A stretch of 64,000 bases of DNA from Litoribacter ruber (GTDB lineage: Bacteria; Bacteroidota; Bacteroidia; Cytophagales; Cyclobacteriaceae), in assembly GCF_018500185.1 (NCBI RefSeq), contig NZ_JAHBGI010000003.1, forward strand, positions 310,001 through 374,000, written 5' to 3'. Each line of letters opens with the position of its first letter. Positions within the stretch are counted from its first letter, which is position 1. The notes below the pieces were generated by a model, which was not told where the DNA came from, searched no databases, and saw nothing but the letters and a program-made list of their open reading frames with translations. The translations under genes were made by a program, and so were the position numbers. Positions 8,799-16,789 of the stretch are shown piece after piece.

Positions 8799-9210
8799 AA
8801 TCCCTTTTTCTTTTACCGGCTGGATTGGCGTAGATACTTTTAGTTTTGTTGTATTTCGAATTTCCTATTTCCACCACAAAAAGTTGAGTATTGACATCCC
8901 GCATGTCGTATTTTTTCAAGACTCCGTCAGAGGGTTTTATGGTATCTTCAATGATCAAATTACCCACCATATCATAAACTTTCACACGGGTAGAAACTTT
9001 GGTTTTATTATTCAGCTTTATCACGAATTGTTTATAGCCCTGGCTTTCCAAATTAAAATCAATCGGGGGCTGATAGGCAAGGTCCTTGGGAAACTTCAGA
9101 TCCTTTTCTTTTCCCAATCCTTGGGCATAGCTGATTTGCAAACTTATCAAGGATAAGTAAATCAATAGGCTATAAAATAGGTTTGTTTTTCTTAGTAGAG
9201 TTTTTTCCAT
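8797..9210 (-). CDS. Small secreted beta-domain protein resembling a type IX sorting domain
   Basis: About 137 residues. The ATG at 9210 is preferred over an upstream in-frame TTG at 9228. A signal peptide (hydrophobic stretch ending in SYAQ) is followed by about 100 residues. The pattern VKVYDMVGNLI then LFVVEIGNSKYNKTKSIY is that of the C-terminal sorting domain used by the Bacteroidota type IX secretion system, but here it forms nearly the whole protein. It may be a periplasmic or surface adaptor, or just a small beta-sandwich. The function is unknown. Confidence 0.6.
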   Translation of the reverse strand: MEKTLLRKTNLFYSLLIYLSLISLQISYAQGLGKEKDLKFPKDLAYQPPIDFNLESQGYKQFVIKLNNKTKVSTRVKVYDMVGNLIIEDTIKPSDGVLKKYDMRDVNTQLFVVEIGNSKYNKTKSIYANPAGKRKRD

Positions 9211-9272
9211 TCGGCCGCAAAATCGCAAAAATCCAACCAGTTTGAAATAACTAAATTGCGATTTAACAGAAA

Positions 9273-10079
9273 TTATCTAAACGGATTCTCAAAAACCTGA
9301 AAGCCATTATCATTATAAAGCACTAAAATACCACCTTGCAACTGTACAGCATGTCTAGAATAATCAGGTAGCTTAAACCCCTCCACTTCCCCAGTGCGGT
9401 AATCCTGTCTTCTCAATCCATCCTTCTTTACATAATAAAGGTGGTTTCCGAATAGCGCAAGTCGGTCCTGCCCCTGATAAGTGTGTTGCCGCAAATAGTT
9501 GCCCTGATTGTCAAAAACAAACACCTTGGTATCGGTTCGGACAAAAAGCAGGTTTTGATACTCCCTGATTTCCTCGATTTCCAGTGCTTCTTCCCCCAAC
9601 AACAAACTCAGTGGCTGATGCTGCAAAACGACCATCCGTCGGTGATCCAGTTTCAGCAGGTCCAGATTGCTCTCATCAAACACCCAAAGCGCCTGATTGT
9701 TACCTAAAGTCGCTGCCCGGATAATCCCAACAGGACTATCCAGTTTGTTGGAAACAATCTGGTTGAGAAATCTATCAAAGATATTGAACTCCTGCAGATC
9801 ATAGGAAAAAGAAAAGATGTTGACCGTTCGATCAGCATCCAGTTGCGTTACCTGGGCCTGCCGACTGGGAGAAAAATGGTTGACCTGCTCCCCTTTGGCA
9901 TTGAACTGATATATACCCCCACTAGCATCGGAAACAAAAATATTATCCCGGTTATCAATGGCCAAAAGCCCTAAACTTTGCATTTCCACTTCGGCAAGAG
10001 GCCTTAATTCAATTTCCTCTTGGGCAAAAAGTCTTGCCGTGGTGAGAAATATCGCGAGCAATGTAAGCCTGAACCGCAT
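9273..10079 (-). CDS. Exported beta-propeller-like protein downstream of lpxH
   Basis: The protein has 268 residues with a signal peptide (MRFRLTLLAIFLTTARLFAQ). Repeated blocks such as LAIDNRDNIFVSDASGGIYQF and LFVRTDTKVFVFDNQGNYL are typical of NHL/six-bladed propeller folds. The ATG at 10079 directly abuts the lpxH stop codon, so the two are co-transcribed. The role is unknown; the position suggests a link to envelope biogenesis, but that is inference only. Confidence 0.65.
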   Translation of the reverse strand: MRFRLTLLAIFLTTARLFAQEEIELRPLAEVEMQSLGLLAIDNRDNIFVSDASGGIYQFNAKGEQVNHFSPSRQAQVTQLDADRTVNIFSFSYDLQEFNIFDRFLNQIVSNKLDSPVGIIRAATLGNNQALWVFDESNLDLLKLDHRRMVVLQHQPLSLLLGEEALEIEEIREYQNLLFVRTDTKVFVFDNQGNYLRQHTYQGQDRLALFGNHLYYVKKDGLRRQDYRTGEVEGFKLPDYSRHAVQLQGGILVLYNDNGFQVFENPFR

Positions 10080-10844
10080 TTAAAACTTATATGATTTAAT
10101 ACTCATCTCCTCCCCATCAAACTCACCGTAGGTATATTGACTTACCCATTCACCCAGATTATAATACTTGCCCCTCTCTCCCACAGGAAGCTCCAAAGGC
10201 AGGTGGCGGTGTCCAAATATATAAAAATCATGATGCATCTGGTTTTCTACCTGCTTGCAATATTGCCACAACCACTCATCCTCCCCTTTAAACTGATCTT
10301 CGTTCTTCTGCATGTTGGTGATGCGGCTGCTGCCCGACCACTTTTGGGCAATGCGAATTCCTATATCGGGGTGCAGCCATTTAAAAAACCATTGACAGGC
10401 TTCATTGGTAAACACCTTTTTGAGCACTTTGTATTTCTTATCCCCCGGCCCCAGCCCATCACCATGACCGACAAGAAACTTTTTATCATTTATCTTAATT
10501 TGGATAGGGTTTCCATAAACCGGAACATCAAGCTCTTGCGTAAAATAATCCTTCATCCACAAGTCGTGATTGCCTGTAAAAAAGATAATAGGTATGCCCT
10601 TATCCCTCAAGTCGGCGATCTTGCCCATAAACCTGATAAAGCCTTTTGGAATCACCTTATCATACTCAAACCAAAAATCGAACACATCACCAACCAAAAA
10701 CAAGGCAGCGGCCTCCTTCTCGATACTGTTGAGCCAACGGATGATTTTTTCCTCCCGTTTTTTACTGCTTTGGGGATCGGGTGCGCCGAGATGAAAATCG
10801 GATGCGAAAAATACTTTCTGGCCAGGTTTTAGACTTATGTTCAT
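10080..10844 (-). CDS. lpxH: UDP-2,3-diacylglucosamine diphosphatase
   Basis: LpxH hydrolyses UDP-2,3-diacylglucosamine to lipid X in lipid A synthesis at the inner face of the inner membrane. The 254-residue protein shows the calcineurin-like metal motifs: DFHLG (Asp16, His18), GDVFDFW, GNHD, a central GHGDG and the C-terminal FGHRH. It is first in a two-gene operon with a propeller protein. Confidence 0.9.
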   Translation of the reverse strand: MNISLKPGQKVFFASDFHLGAPDPQSSKKREEKIIRWLNSIEKEAAALFLVGDVFDFWFEYDKVIPKGFIRFMGKIADLRDKGIPIIFFTGNHDLWMKDYFTQELDVPVYGNPIQIKINDKKFLVGHGDGLGPGDKKYKVLKKVFTNEACQWFFKWLHPDIGIRIAQKWSGSSRITNMQKNEDQFKGEDEWLWQYCKQVENQMHHDFYIFGHRHLPLELPVGERGKYYNLGEWVSQYTYGEFDGEEMSIKSYKF

Positions 10845-10907
10845 GTTTTGGGGATAAGCTGCAAATTTAGAAACTTTATCCCATCGACAAAAAGTCGGCC
10901 GCGCAAA

Positions 10908-11393
10908 CTAAAACCCAAGGCAATATTGATTGCCTGGCAGATCGCGCATTTCCAGCTGTAAAAGCTTCACTTTTCTCCACAAGCCCCCTGCATATCCGGT
11001 GAGGGCTCCTGACTTGGAAATGACCCGGTGGCAGGGCACCACGATCAAGAGCGGGTTATCCCCGTTGGCTGCACCCACAGCCCGGGCTCCGTTTTTACTT
11101 TCCAACTGATGGGCGATTGTCTCGTAGCTGCAAGTCCTTCCATAAGGGATTTCACTCACTTTTTGCCATACTTTTTTCTGAAAAACCGTCCCTTTCGACT
11201 CTATCGGAAAATCAAACCGGCGCAGATCCCCATCCAGATAGCCTTTCAACTGCCTTCTCACTTCCAATAGAAACACGGAACTTATTTCCAGCGAAAAGTT
11301 TTCCTCTGTAAAATTTAGCGACACCAGTTTCTCGTCTTCTGCTTCCAGCCTAATATTGCCTAGACTGGAGCGCATGACCATCATTTCTCTCAT
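10908..11393 (-). CDS. ogt: Methylated-DNA--protein-cysteine methyltransferase
   Basis: This suicide repair protein transfers alkyl groups from O6-alkylguanine or O4-alkylthymine to its own cysteine. At 161 residues it has the usual Ogt length. The active site is PCHRV with Cys121, preceded by NGDNPLLIVV, and the helix-turn-helix region VWQKVSEIPYGRTCSYETIA is intact. There is no fused Ada regulatory domain. The start could also be the Met at residue 5 or 7. It is a single gene. Confidence 0.93.
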   Translation of the reverse strand: MREMMVMRSSLGNIRLEAEDEKLVSLNFTEENFSLEISSVFLLEVRRQLKGYLDGDLRRFDFPIESKGTVFQKKVWQKVSEIPYGRTCSYETIAHQLESKNGARAVGAANGDNPLLIVVPCHRVISKSGALTGYAGGLWRKVKLLQLEMRDLPGNQYCLGF

Positions 11394-11484
11394 AATAAAA
11401 AATTCCAGCCTAAATTTAAGGTATTCTTTACGATTAAAAAACTAATGGAGTAATTGCAAACCCCTCCACATGTAGGCATAGAAA

Positions 11485-11510
11485 AAGCCGCCAAATTAAA
11501 AGCGGCTTAA
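11485..11510 (-). terminator. Terminator of the secreted protein gene at 11531
   Basis: AAGCCGC (11485-11491) and GCGGCTT (11502-11508) form a stem. On the minus strand GCGGCTTTTT provides the T run, just after the stop at 11531. Confidence 0.8.
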
Positions 11511-11530
11511 GGTTTGGTCACAATCTTAGC

Positions 11531-12106
11531 TTAATTATGAAAATACTGCTTATGACCATTTTTATCGGTCACCACCACATAAACTCTATCCTTGGAAATG
11601 GATTTCAAATTGTATTTTCTTACAAATGGCTCATCATTTTCAATAAATTCCCGATAGACAACTTTGTTTTCATCATCAATTAATTTGACATCCAAGCCGG
11701 CTTGGTTCACCTCATAAACGGAAAGCTTCATAGAGTTGTCGGATTTTCCTTTTTTCACGATGGCTTTAAAGCCTTGAGTTTTTGGAGCCCGGTTCTTGGT
11801 TTCGATGATGTGGTCAACCTTTTCCAGCTTGTTTTCAATTCTAATCAAATAAGCTCCAGTAGGTAAATCGGAAAGGTCATAAGGGATTGTCACGCTTTCT
11901 TTTACACTTACTGATCGGGCGTGAAGTCTGTTGCCCTCTTTATCATAAAGAGAAATCTTCACTCTTCCTGCTCCCTCCAATAGGGTAACTTTTGCTTTAT
12001 CATATGCGAAAGCAACACCTGAGAGTTCTGTCAATTGGTTTTTTGGGTCGGCAACACTCATCAAGGTAATACCGAAGGCCAGTGCGAATGTGAATAAGGT
12101 TTTCAT
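11531..12106 (-). CDS. Secreted protein with two sorting-domain-like beta repeats
   Basis: The 191-residue protein has a signal peptide ending near ADPK. Two similar halves follow, about 30-100 and 110-190. Each has the order 'VKISLYDKEGN ... LPTGAYLIRIEN' or 'LKLIDDENK ... ISKDRVYVVVTDKNG', which resembles the type IX sorting-domain fold (DUF3244-like). No catalytic motif is seen. Its long upstream gap holds several GGACA-type sites also found near the sigma-54 regulator. I do not know its function. Confidence 0.6.
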   Translation of the reverse strand: MKTLFTFALAFGITLMSVADPKNQLTELSGVAFAYDKAKVTLLEGAGRVKISLYDKEGNRLHARSVSVKESVTIPYDLSDLPTGAYLIRIENKLEKVDHIIETKNRAPKTQGFKAIVKKGKSDNSMKLSVYEVNQAGLDVKLIDDENKVVYREFIENDEPFVRKYNLKSISKDRVYVVVTDKNGHKQYFHN

Positions 12107-12215
12107 AGCTAGTAGATTTTAGAAGTTCGTTTCCTCTTCTAATCCATCTTCTATTCCACTCTAATCCCCTCAGGGTCAAACAGTATTAACACTAAATTTG
12201 GCATGGAAACCCACC

Positions 12216-12388
12216 TGTCCGTTTTCAAGCAATATTGTATTTTGAATTGTCCAAATGTTTCAATTCGGACAATTATCATGGAAAAATCTTATTTTTAGAT
12301 AGAAAAAAAATTCACTTACCACTTAAAATATTTTTTCAAAAAAACACCTTCATAAATGTCCTATCAGCACTCCGTACAAAAGCGGACA
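12216..12388. promoter_or_regulatory. Cluster of TGTCCG/CGGACA sites with a perfect inverted repeat
   Basis: The 383-bp gap between divergent genes (12107-12489) has TGTCCG at 12216-12221, the inverted pair AATTGTCC (12245-12252) and GGACAATT (12267-12274) with 22-bp spacing between half-sites, and ACAAAAGCGGACA ending at 12388. The last resembles the ACAAAGCGGACA site near 8250. It is probably a transcription-factor binding region. The factor is not known. Confidence 0.4.
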
Positions 12389-12489
12389 GATTTTGTTCAT
12401 TATTGCATCTTTATGATGGAGAAAATGAAAAATAAACAGTTTGTCAGGTAATTGTTTAGTATATAGAGCTAGAACAAATTATACTAAAG

Positions 12490-12993
12490 ATGAGTAGAGG
12501 TTTTGTAAAGGAAGAAGATCAAGAGGAAGCGCCAATCATACCGCCAAGGGCTGCTCTGCCTGCCGGTGTTGCCAACTATGTGACGCCAGAGGGTCTACAG
12601 GCCTTACTGGATGAAAAAGCTGAACTGGAAATGGCCAAATCCCAAAACAAGCAGGAAAATGATGCCGCCCGCCGCTATGAAAACCTGATGATCGAAGGGA
12701 AGCTTAAGCTGCTGATCGAGCGCATTAATTCGGCGAAAGTGGTGGAAAGCAGTGGAAATATGGACGAAGCAAGGTTCGGCTCAACTGTAACCCTGAAAAC
12801 CATTTCAGGGCTAAAACCCGGTATGGTGAGGAAATTCAAAATTGTGGGCGTGGACGAGGCGGATGTGAAAAAGAATAAAATCGCCTTTACAGCCCCTATT
12901 GCCAAGGCTGTCATCGGGAAGCGGCTAAATGAAAAGTTGGAGTTCCAAATAGGCAATACTGTGGAAAAACTGGAACTTCTTGATCTGGCTTGA
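12490..12993 (+). CDS. GreA/GreB-family transcript cleavage factor
   Basis: The 167-residue protein begins MSRGFVKEEDQEE followed by PIIPPRAALP, an N-terminal stretch common to Bacteroidota GreB-like proteins. A coiled-coil region (about 35-85) and a C-terminal FKBP-like domain with 'ISFTAPIAKAVIGK'-type sequence (here IAFTAPIAKAVIGKRL) follow. It should act in the RNA polymerase secondary channel to rescue backtracked complexes. The coiled-coil tip is short and its acidic pair is not obvious, so cleavage activity is not certain. It ends 3 bp from the converging next gene. Confidence 0.8.
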   Translation: MSRGFVKEEDQEEAPIIPPRAALPAGVANYVTPEGLQALLDEKAELEMAKSQNKQENDAARRYENLMIEGKLKLLIERINSAKVVESSGNMDEARFGSTVTLKTISGLKPGMVRKFKIVGVDEADVKKNKIAFTAPIAKAVIGKRLNEKLEFQIGNTVEKLELLDLA

Positions 12994-12996
12994 TCC

Positions 12997-13473
12997 TCAG
13001 CTCGGTCTGGCTGTATTACTATAGGTCATTTTATTTTCAAACTGGTGGCGGATGGCTTTTATCAGGGCGAAAAGAAATTTATCCTGAAGTCTGGACGATA
13101 TACCTCCCGGAGTTTCTTTTTCACTCATGGCCAATACCGTCAATATCTTGCACAAAGTAAGTGGATTTAGAAGAATAAGGTCTTCATAGCGGTTGTTTTT
13201 GAAGTCCTTCAACTCATCTTTCCACTCTTCCCAGTCAAAACCAACGCATAGACCGGTGAGTTTGATACAATCTAAAAACCTAGTATCAAAACCCTCCAAA
13301 TTATAATATGCCTGGGCATTTTTAGTAGTCAACACCCTTCCCATGCACTTGTCTACCCATTGGTACTCTTTCTCAATCTCATTCGCTAATGAAAAGAGAG
13401 GCTCCAATGTCTCGGCTTGCATGCCTTGCCATATCCCCGGGAATTTTTCTATCGGCGTTAATGAAATATCCAT
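12997..13473 (-). CDS. Unknown cytoplasmic protein, possibly DUF6508-like
   Basis: The 158-residue soluble protein has no signal peptide or membrane helix. The block WEEWKDELKDFKNNRYEDL followed by NPLTLCKILTVLAMSEKETP loosely resembles the DUF6508 layout, but the conserved Arg-Phe pair of that family is not clear. It converges on the GreB-like gene with a 3-bp gap. No function can be given. Confidence 0.45.
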   Translation of the reverse strand: MDISLTPIEKFPGIWQGMQAETLEPLFSLANEIEKEYQWVDKCMGRVLTTKNAQAYYNLEGFDTRFLDCIKLTGLCVGFDWEEWKDELKDFKNNRYEDLILLNPLTLCKILTVLAMSEKETPGGISSRLQDKFLFALIKAIRHQFENKMTYSNTARPS

Positions 13474-13798
13474 TATCCAATCGTTAAACTTTTTTAATTC
13501 TTATATTGACAAATGTATATCGCTGAGTTTACAATACCTAGTAAACACTTTTATACTTTTTATAATTTCTTACTCACATTTAATCAATACATACTCAATA
13601 TCAATTAATTAGACTTCTAGCTATAGAAACCCATTTGTATAATTATTGTAAGATTATATTAGCTTATATCCTTACTTTATGTTTAACATAACTAGACTTA
13701 TGTTGAACAAAAAAATACGGTTACTAAAAACAACTGTTTAAACATATTTAATAAGCTTTTGCTATCTTGTCAGTCTTACCCGCAAAACCTACGAAATT
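13474..13798. other. AT-rich intergenic gap
   Basis: About 325 bp between divergent genes. I see no ORF, tRNA or clear hairpin. It must carry the promoters of both neighbours, but no confident -7/-33 match was found. Confidence 0.5.
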
Positions 13799-15022
13799 AT
13801 GAATAAATCCATATTGACTATTGTCACAATGCTATTAATAGTAGGATGTAATCAGGAAAAAGCCTCTGAAGAAAATGAAACGCCTGCCGTAACTCAGCTA
13901 CAATTCGACATGGATCAAAATGCGAAATATGGGCAACCCTACTTATATTCCAATCAAGCTGATGTGGTAATGATGAGTTTTATCAAAACTGAAGGGGACC
14001 AACACAGCCTTTTTTACACATATTTACAGAATAATGAATGGTCAGAACCCCAAAAGATTGCCACAGGAAGTGACTGGTTCGTAAATTGGGCCGATTACCC
14101 ACAGATTAGCAGCTTCAAGGAAAATAGCCTCATAAGTTTTTTCCTTCAAAAAAGTGGAGAAGGAGTTTACTCTTACGATATTAAATTATCCCATTCTGAA
14201 GGTGGCAACACCTGGTCCGACCCGCATCCCCTTCACGATGATGGAAAGGAAGCAGAGCATGGCTTTGTTTCATTTGTACCCTATGAGGATAAAATGCTGG
14301 CCGCTTGGCTGGACGGTAGAAATACAGCAGGCGGACATGACGCACACCATGGCCACAACGGTGGGGCCATGACTTTAAGAGCTGCTCTGCTAGATAAACA
14401 CGGCAACAAACCTATAGAGTGGGAATTGGATGACAAAGTTTGCGACTGCTGCCAAACGAGCGCAACACTTACGTCCAATGGCCCTGTGATCGTATATCGA
14501 GACCGCTCCGATGAAGAGGTGCGAAACATCAGCATCGTAAGATATGTTGACGGGGAATGGACCTCACCCCGCCCAGTCTATCCCGACAATTGGAAAATAC
14601 CGGGCTGCCCTGTAAACGGACCAAGAATTGATGGTAAGGGAAACCTACTGGGCGTGGCATGGTTTGCTGCCCCTAATGGCAGACCAGAGGTAAAGGTGGC
14701 TTTTTCCCAAGACGCCGGGGAAAACTTTAAGCAACCTATTCCTATCAATTCAGGAAATACCATAGGCAGAGTGGATTTTACCTTGATCGATGAAGAAAGC
14801 GGTATTGTAAGCTGGATGGAAGGGGCTGATATTTTGGCCAGAAAGATAAATGTGGATGGAAATGTAGGGCCGATTGTCCAGATTGCCTCCTCCTCAGACC
14901 AGAGAAGCAGCGGTTTTCCCCAAATGACCAAAAGCGGAGACAAGCTGGTTTTTGCCTGGACTGACACCAAAAAAGATAATTCTGAAATACTCACTGCACA
15001 AATCTCGGTGGCGGCCTTCTAA
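13799..15022 (+). CDS. Sialidase-fold (BNR-type) lipoprotein with Cys and His clusters
   Basis: The 407-residue lipoprotein has the lipobox IVGC with Cys16. Propeller blades carry Asp-box-like turns (SEGGNTWSDP, SQDAGENF). It belongs to a widespread group annotated as exo-alpha-sialidase by fold. The sialidase Arg triad is not evident, so enzyme activity is doubtful. It has a cysteine group (Cys215, Cys217, Cys218, plus Cys270 in GCPVNGP) and a His-rich loop (His180, 183, 184, 186), suggesting metal binding. It is a single gene with its own terminator. Confidence 0.7.
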   Translation: MNKSILTIVTMLLIVGCNQEKASEENETPAVTQLQFDMDQNAKYGQPYLYSNQADVVMMSFIKTEGDQHSLFYTYLQNNEWSEPQKIATGSDWFVNWADYPQISSFKENSLISFFLQKSGEGVYSYDIKLSHSEGGNTWSDPHPLHDDGKEAEHGFVSFVPYEDKMLAAWLDGRNTAGGHDAHHGHNGGAMTLRAALLDKHGNKPIEWELDDKVCDCCQTSATLTSNGPVIVYRDRSDEEVRNISIVRYVDGEWTSPRPVYPDNWKIPGCPVNGPRIDGKGNLLGVAWFAAPNGRPEVKVAFSQDAGENFKQPIPINSGNTIGRVDFTLIDEESGIVSWMEGADILARKINVDGNVGPIVQIASSSDQRSSGFPQMTKSGDKLVFAWTDTKKDNSEILTAQISVAAF

Positions 15023-15080
15023 CCCACCTGTTTGGTAAATCTCACCAAATTTAGTAACTTTAATAAAACCCAATTCACGG

Positions 15081-15107
15081 GCCTTTTGGAATACAAAGGC
15101 TTTTTTT
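15081..15107 (+). terminator. Terminator of the sialidase-fold gene
   Basis: GCCTTT, an 8-nt loop and AAAGGC are followed by seven T, 58 bp after the stop codon. Confidence 0.75.
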
Positions 15108-15151
15108 ATGGAATCTATTCAATAAAACGGGGTATAATCACCTAAACTAAT

Positions 15152-16105
15152 GTGACATATCGGGAGTTTATCCTATATGCTTTTCTTAACCTACTAATTT
15201 ACATCCTAGGAATGCTAATCCCCAAAAAAGTCCCATACCTATACATAATCAGCAAAATAAGATATGACTTGCTCTATGTATTGGTGGTCGGAGCAATTGT
15301 ACATTTTTTGACTAGGTCATTTTACACCTATCTACCCGAAATGCCCCTATCCATTCCGATGTTTATGGGTACGGCTATCTCCATCCTGCTTTCTTTCAAA
15401 ATGGCCCAGTCCTACGACCGGTGGTGGGAGGCACGAAAAGTTTGGGGAGCCATAGTCAACGACTCCAGAAGTTTCACCATCCAACTACAAACTTTTATTG
15501 ACCAATCTTTTTCCCCGTTGATCCGTAAAATGGCATTTAGGCAGATTGCCTGGTGCTATGTGTTGGGGCGGTCTTTGAGAGGACTGCCTCCTTTGGAGGA
15601 AATGGAAAAATACTTAGAAGAAGAAGAAATCATTAAAATCTCCAAACATACCAATAAGGCTTTGGCTATTCAGCAGCTGAATGCCAGAGATTTAAAAGAA
15701 TTAAAAGACCAGGGTGAAATCGATAGTTTCACACATGTACATATTAACAGCACGATTTCTAGATTAATAGACCATATGGGAATGGCAGAAAGGATCAACA
15801 ACACCTTCTTCCCGGTCACATATAAGATGTTTCTTCACATGTCAATTTACCTATTCGTCATCATCCTATCGATTTCACTGCGACATGTGAGTTTCATGTT
15901 TGAAATACCCTTGCTGGTAGCGATTTCCTCGGTTTTCTTTCTTCTGGAAAAAGCAGCCTCGCACCTGCAAGATCCCTTCGAAAACAAGCCAAATGACACC
16001 CCTGTGACGGCTATTGCAAGAACCATCGAGGTCAATATCAAACAGCTACTTGAAGAACAGAAGGTTCCAAGCCCACTGAAGCCGGATGGCTTCTATATTT
16101 TATAA
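15152..16105 (+). CDS. Bestrophin-family anion channel
   Basis: This bacterial bestrophin (UPF0187) has 317 residues, the usual length. Four membrane helices and the signature YDRWWEARKVWGAIVNDSR near residue 88 identify it. The family forms pentameric channels for chloride or bicarbonate. Translation appears to start at GTG 15152; the ATG two bases earlier is out of frame and hits a stop at once. The carbonic anhydrase gene starts 27 bp downstream, so the pair is probably an operon handling bicarbonate. Confidence 0.88.
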   Translation: MTYREFILYAFLNLLIYILGMLIPKKVPYLYIISKIRYDLLYVLVVGAIVHFLTRSFYTYLPEMPLSIPMFMGTAISILLSFKMAQSYDRWWEARKVWGAIVNDSRSFTIQLQTFIDQSFSPLIRKMAFRQIAWCYVLGRSLRGLPPLEEMEKYLEEEEIIKISKHTNKALAIQQLNARDLKELKDQGEIDSFTHVHINSTISRLIDHMGMAERINNTFFPVTYKMFLHMSIYLFVIILSISLRHVSFMFEIPLLVAISSVFFLLEKAASHLQDPFENKPNDTPVTAIARTIEVNIKQLLEEQKVPSPLKPDGFYIL

Positions 16106-16132
16106 ATTTCATTAACCTAAACTATAACTACA

Positions 16133-16753
16133 ATGCTAAAAGCACACACAAAAGACACCCAAAGTCAAATCAATCCCGACAAGGCGATTGAAATCCTTAA
16201 AGAAGGAAATGAAAGGTTTGTCAAAAACCTAAAGGCTGAAAGAAACTTACTTGAACAGGTTCAGGATACTACCATGGGTCAGTTTCCATTTGCTACTGTT
16301 TTGAGTTGCATGGACTCCAGAACTTCCGTAGAACTGATTTTTGATCAGGGTATTGGAGATATATTCAGCATCAGGGTGGCAGGTAATGTTGTCAATGAAG
16401 ATGTATTGGGAAGCATGGAGTATGGCTGCAAAGCCGTGGGGACCAGAATAGTACTTGTTTTGGGGCATACGAAATGCGGGGCGGTTGCGGGTGCTTGTGA
16501 CCATTTTGAAATGGGCAACCTGACTTCCCTATTGAAGAAAATCGAACCAGCCATGGAAAGAGCGGAAACATCTGGAGAGAAAAATGGCCAAAACGTCGAT
16601 TATGTCAATGAAGTGGTAAAGAAAAACGTGGAAGTGGTGATCGAACAGATCCGCGATAAAAGCCCAATTGTGGCTGACTTAGAAAAAAGCGGTGACATTA
16701 AAATCGTAGGAGCCATATACGATGTGGACAACGGAAAAGTCACGTGGTTATAA
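16133..16753 (+). CDS. Beta-class carbonic anhydrase
   Basis: The enzyme interconverts CO2 and bicarbonate. In this 206-residue protein the zinc ligands are Cys59, His112 and Cys115, and the Asp61-Arg63 dyad lies in CMDSRTS. RVAGNVVNEDVLGSMEYG is the conserved core. There is no signal peptide, so it is cytoplasmic. It is directly downstream of a bestrophin and shares a terminator with the converging methyltransferase. Confidence 0.95.
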   Translation: MLKAHTKDTQSQINPDKAIEILKEGNERFVKNLKAERNLLEQVQDTTMGQFPFATVLSCMDSRTSVELIFDQGIGDIFSIRVAGNVVNEDVLGSMEYGCKAVGTRIVLVLGHTKCGAVAGACDHFEMGNLTSLLKKIEPAMERAETSGEKNGQNVDYVNEVVKKNVEVVIEQIRDKSPIVADLEKSGDIKIVGAIYDVDNGKVTWL

Positions 16754-16758
16754 AATTA

Positions 16759-16789
16759 AAAGCCAGGGTTAATGCCCTGGCTTTTTTTG
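16759..16789. terminator. Bidirectional terminator that also encodes the end of the facing gene
   Basis: AGCCAGGG and CCCTGGCT form the stem with T runs on both sides. It serves the carbonic anhydrase (plus). It also serves the methyltransferase (minus), whose stop codon at 16769-16771 lies in the loop. Confidence 0.88.

Noticed and set aside
9225-9238. GG-N10-GC (TGGTTGGATTTTTGC on the minus strand) upstream of the secreted protein at 8797
   Set aside because: The spacing and -12 box fit sigma-54, but the -24 box is poor and the predicted start leaves only about 3 nt before the ATG. It is likely a chance match.
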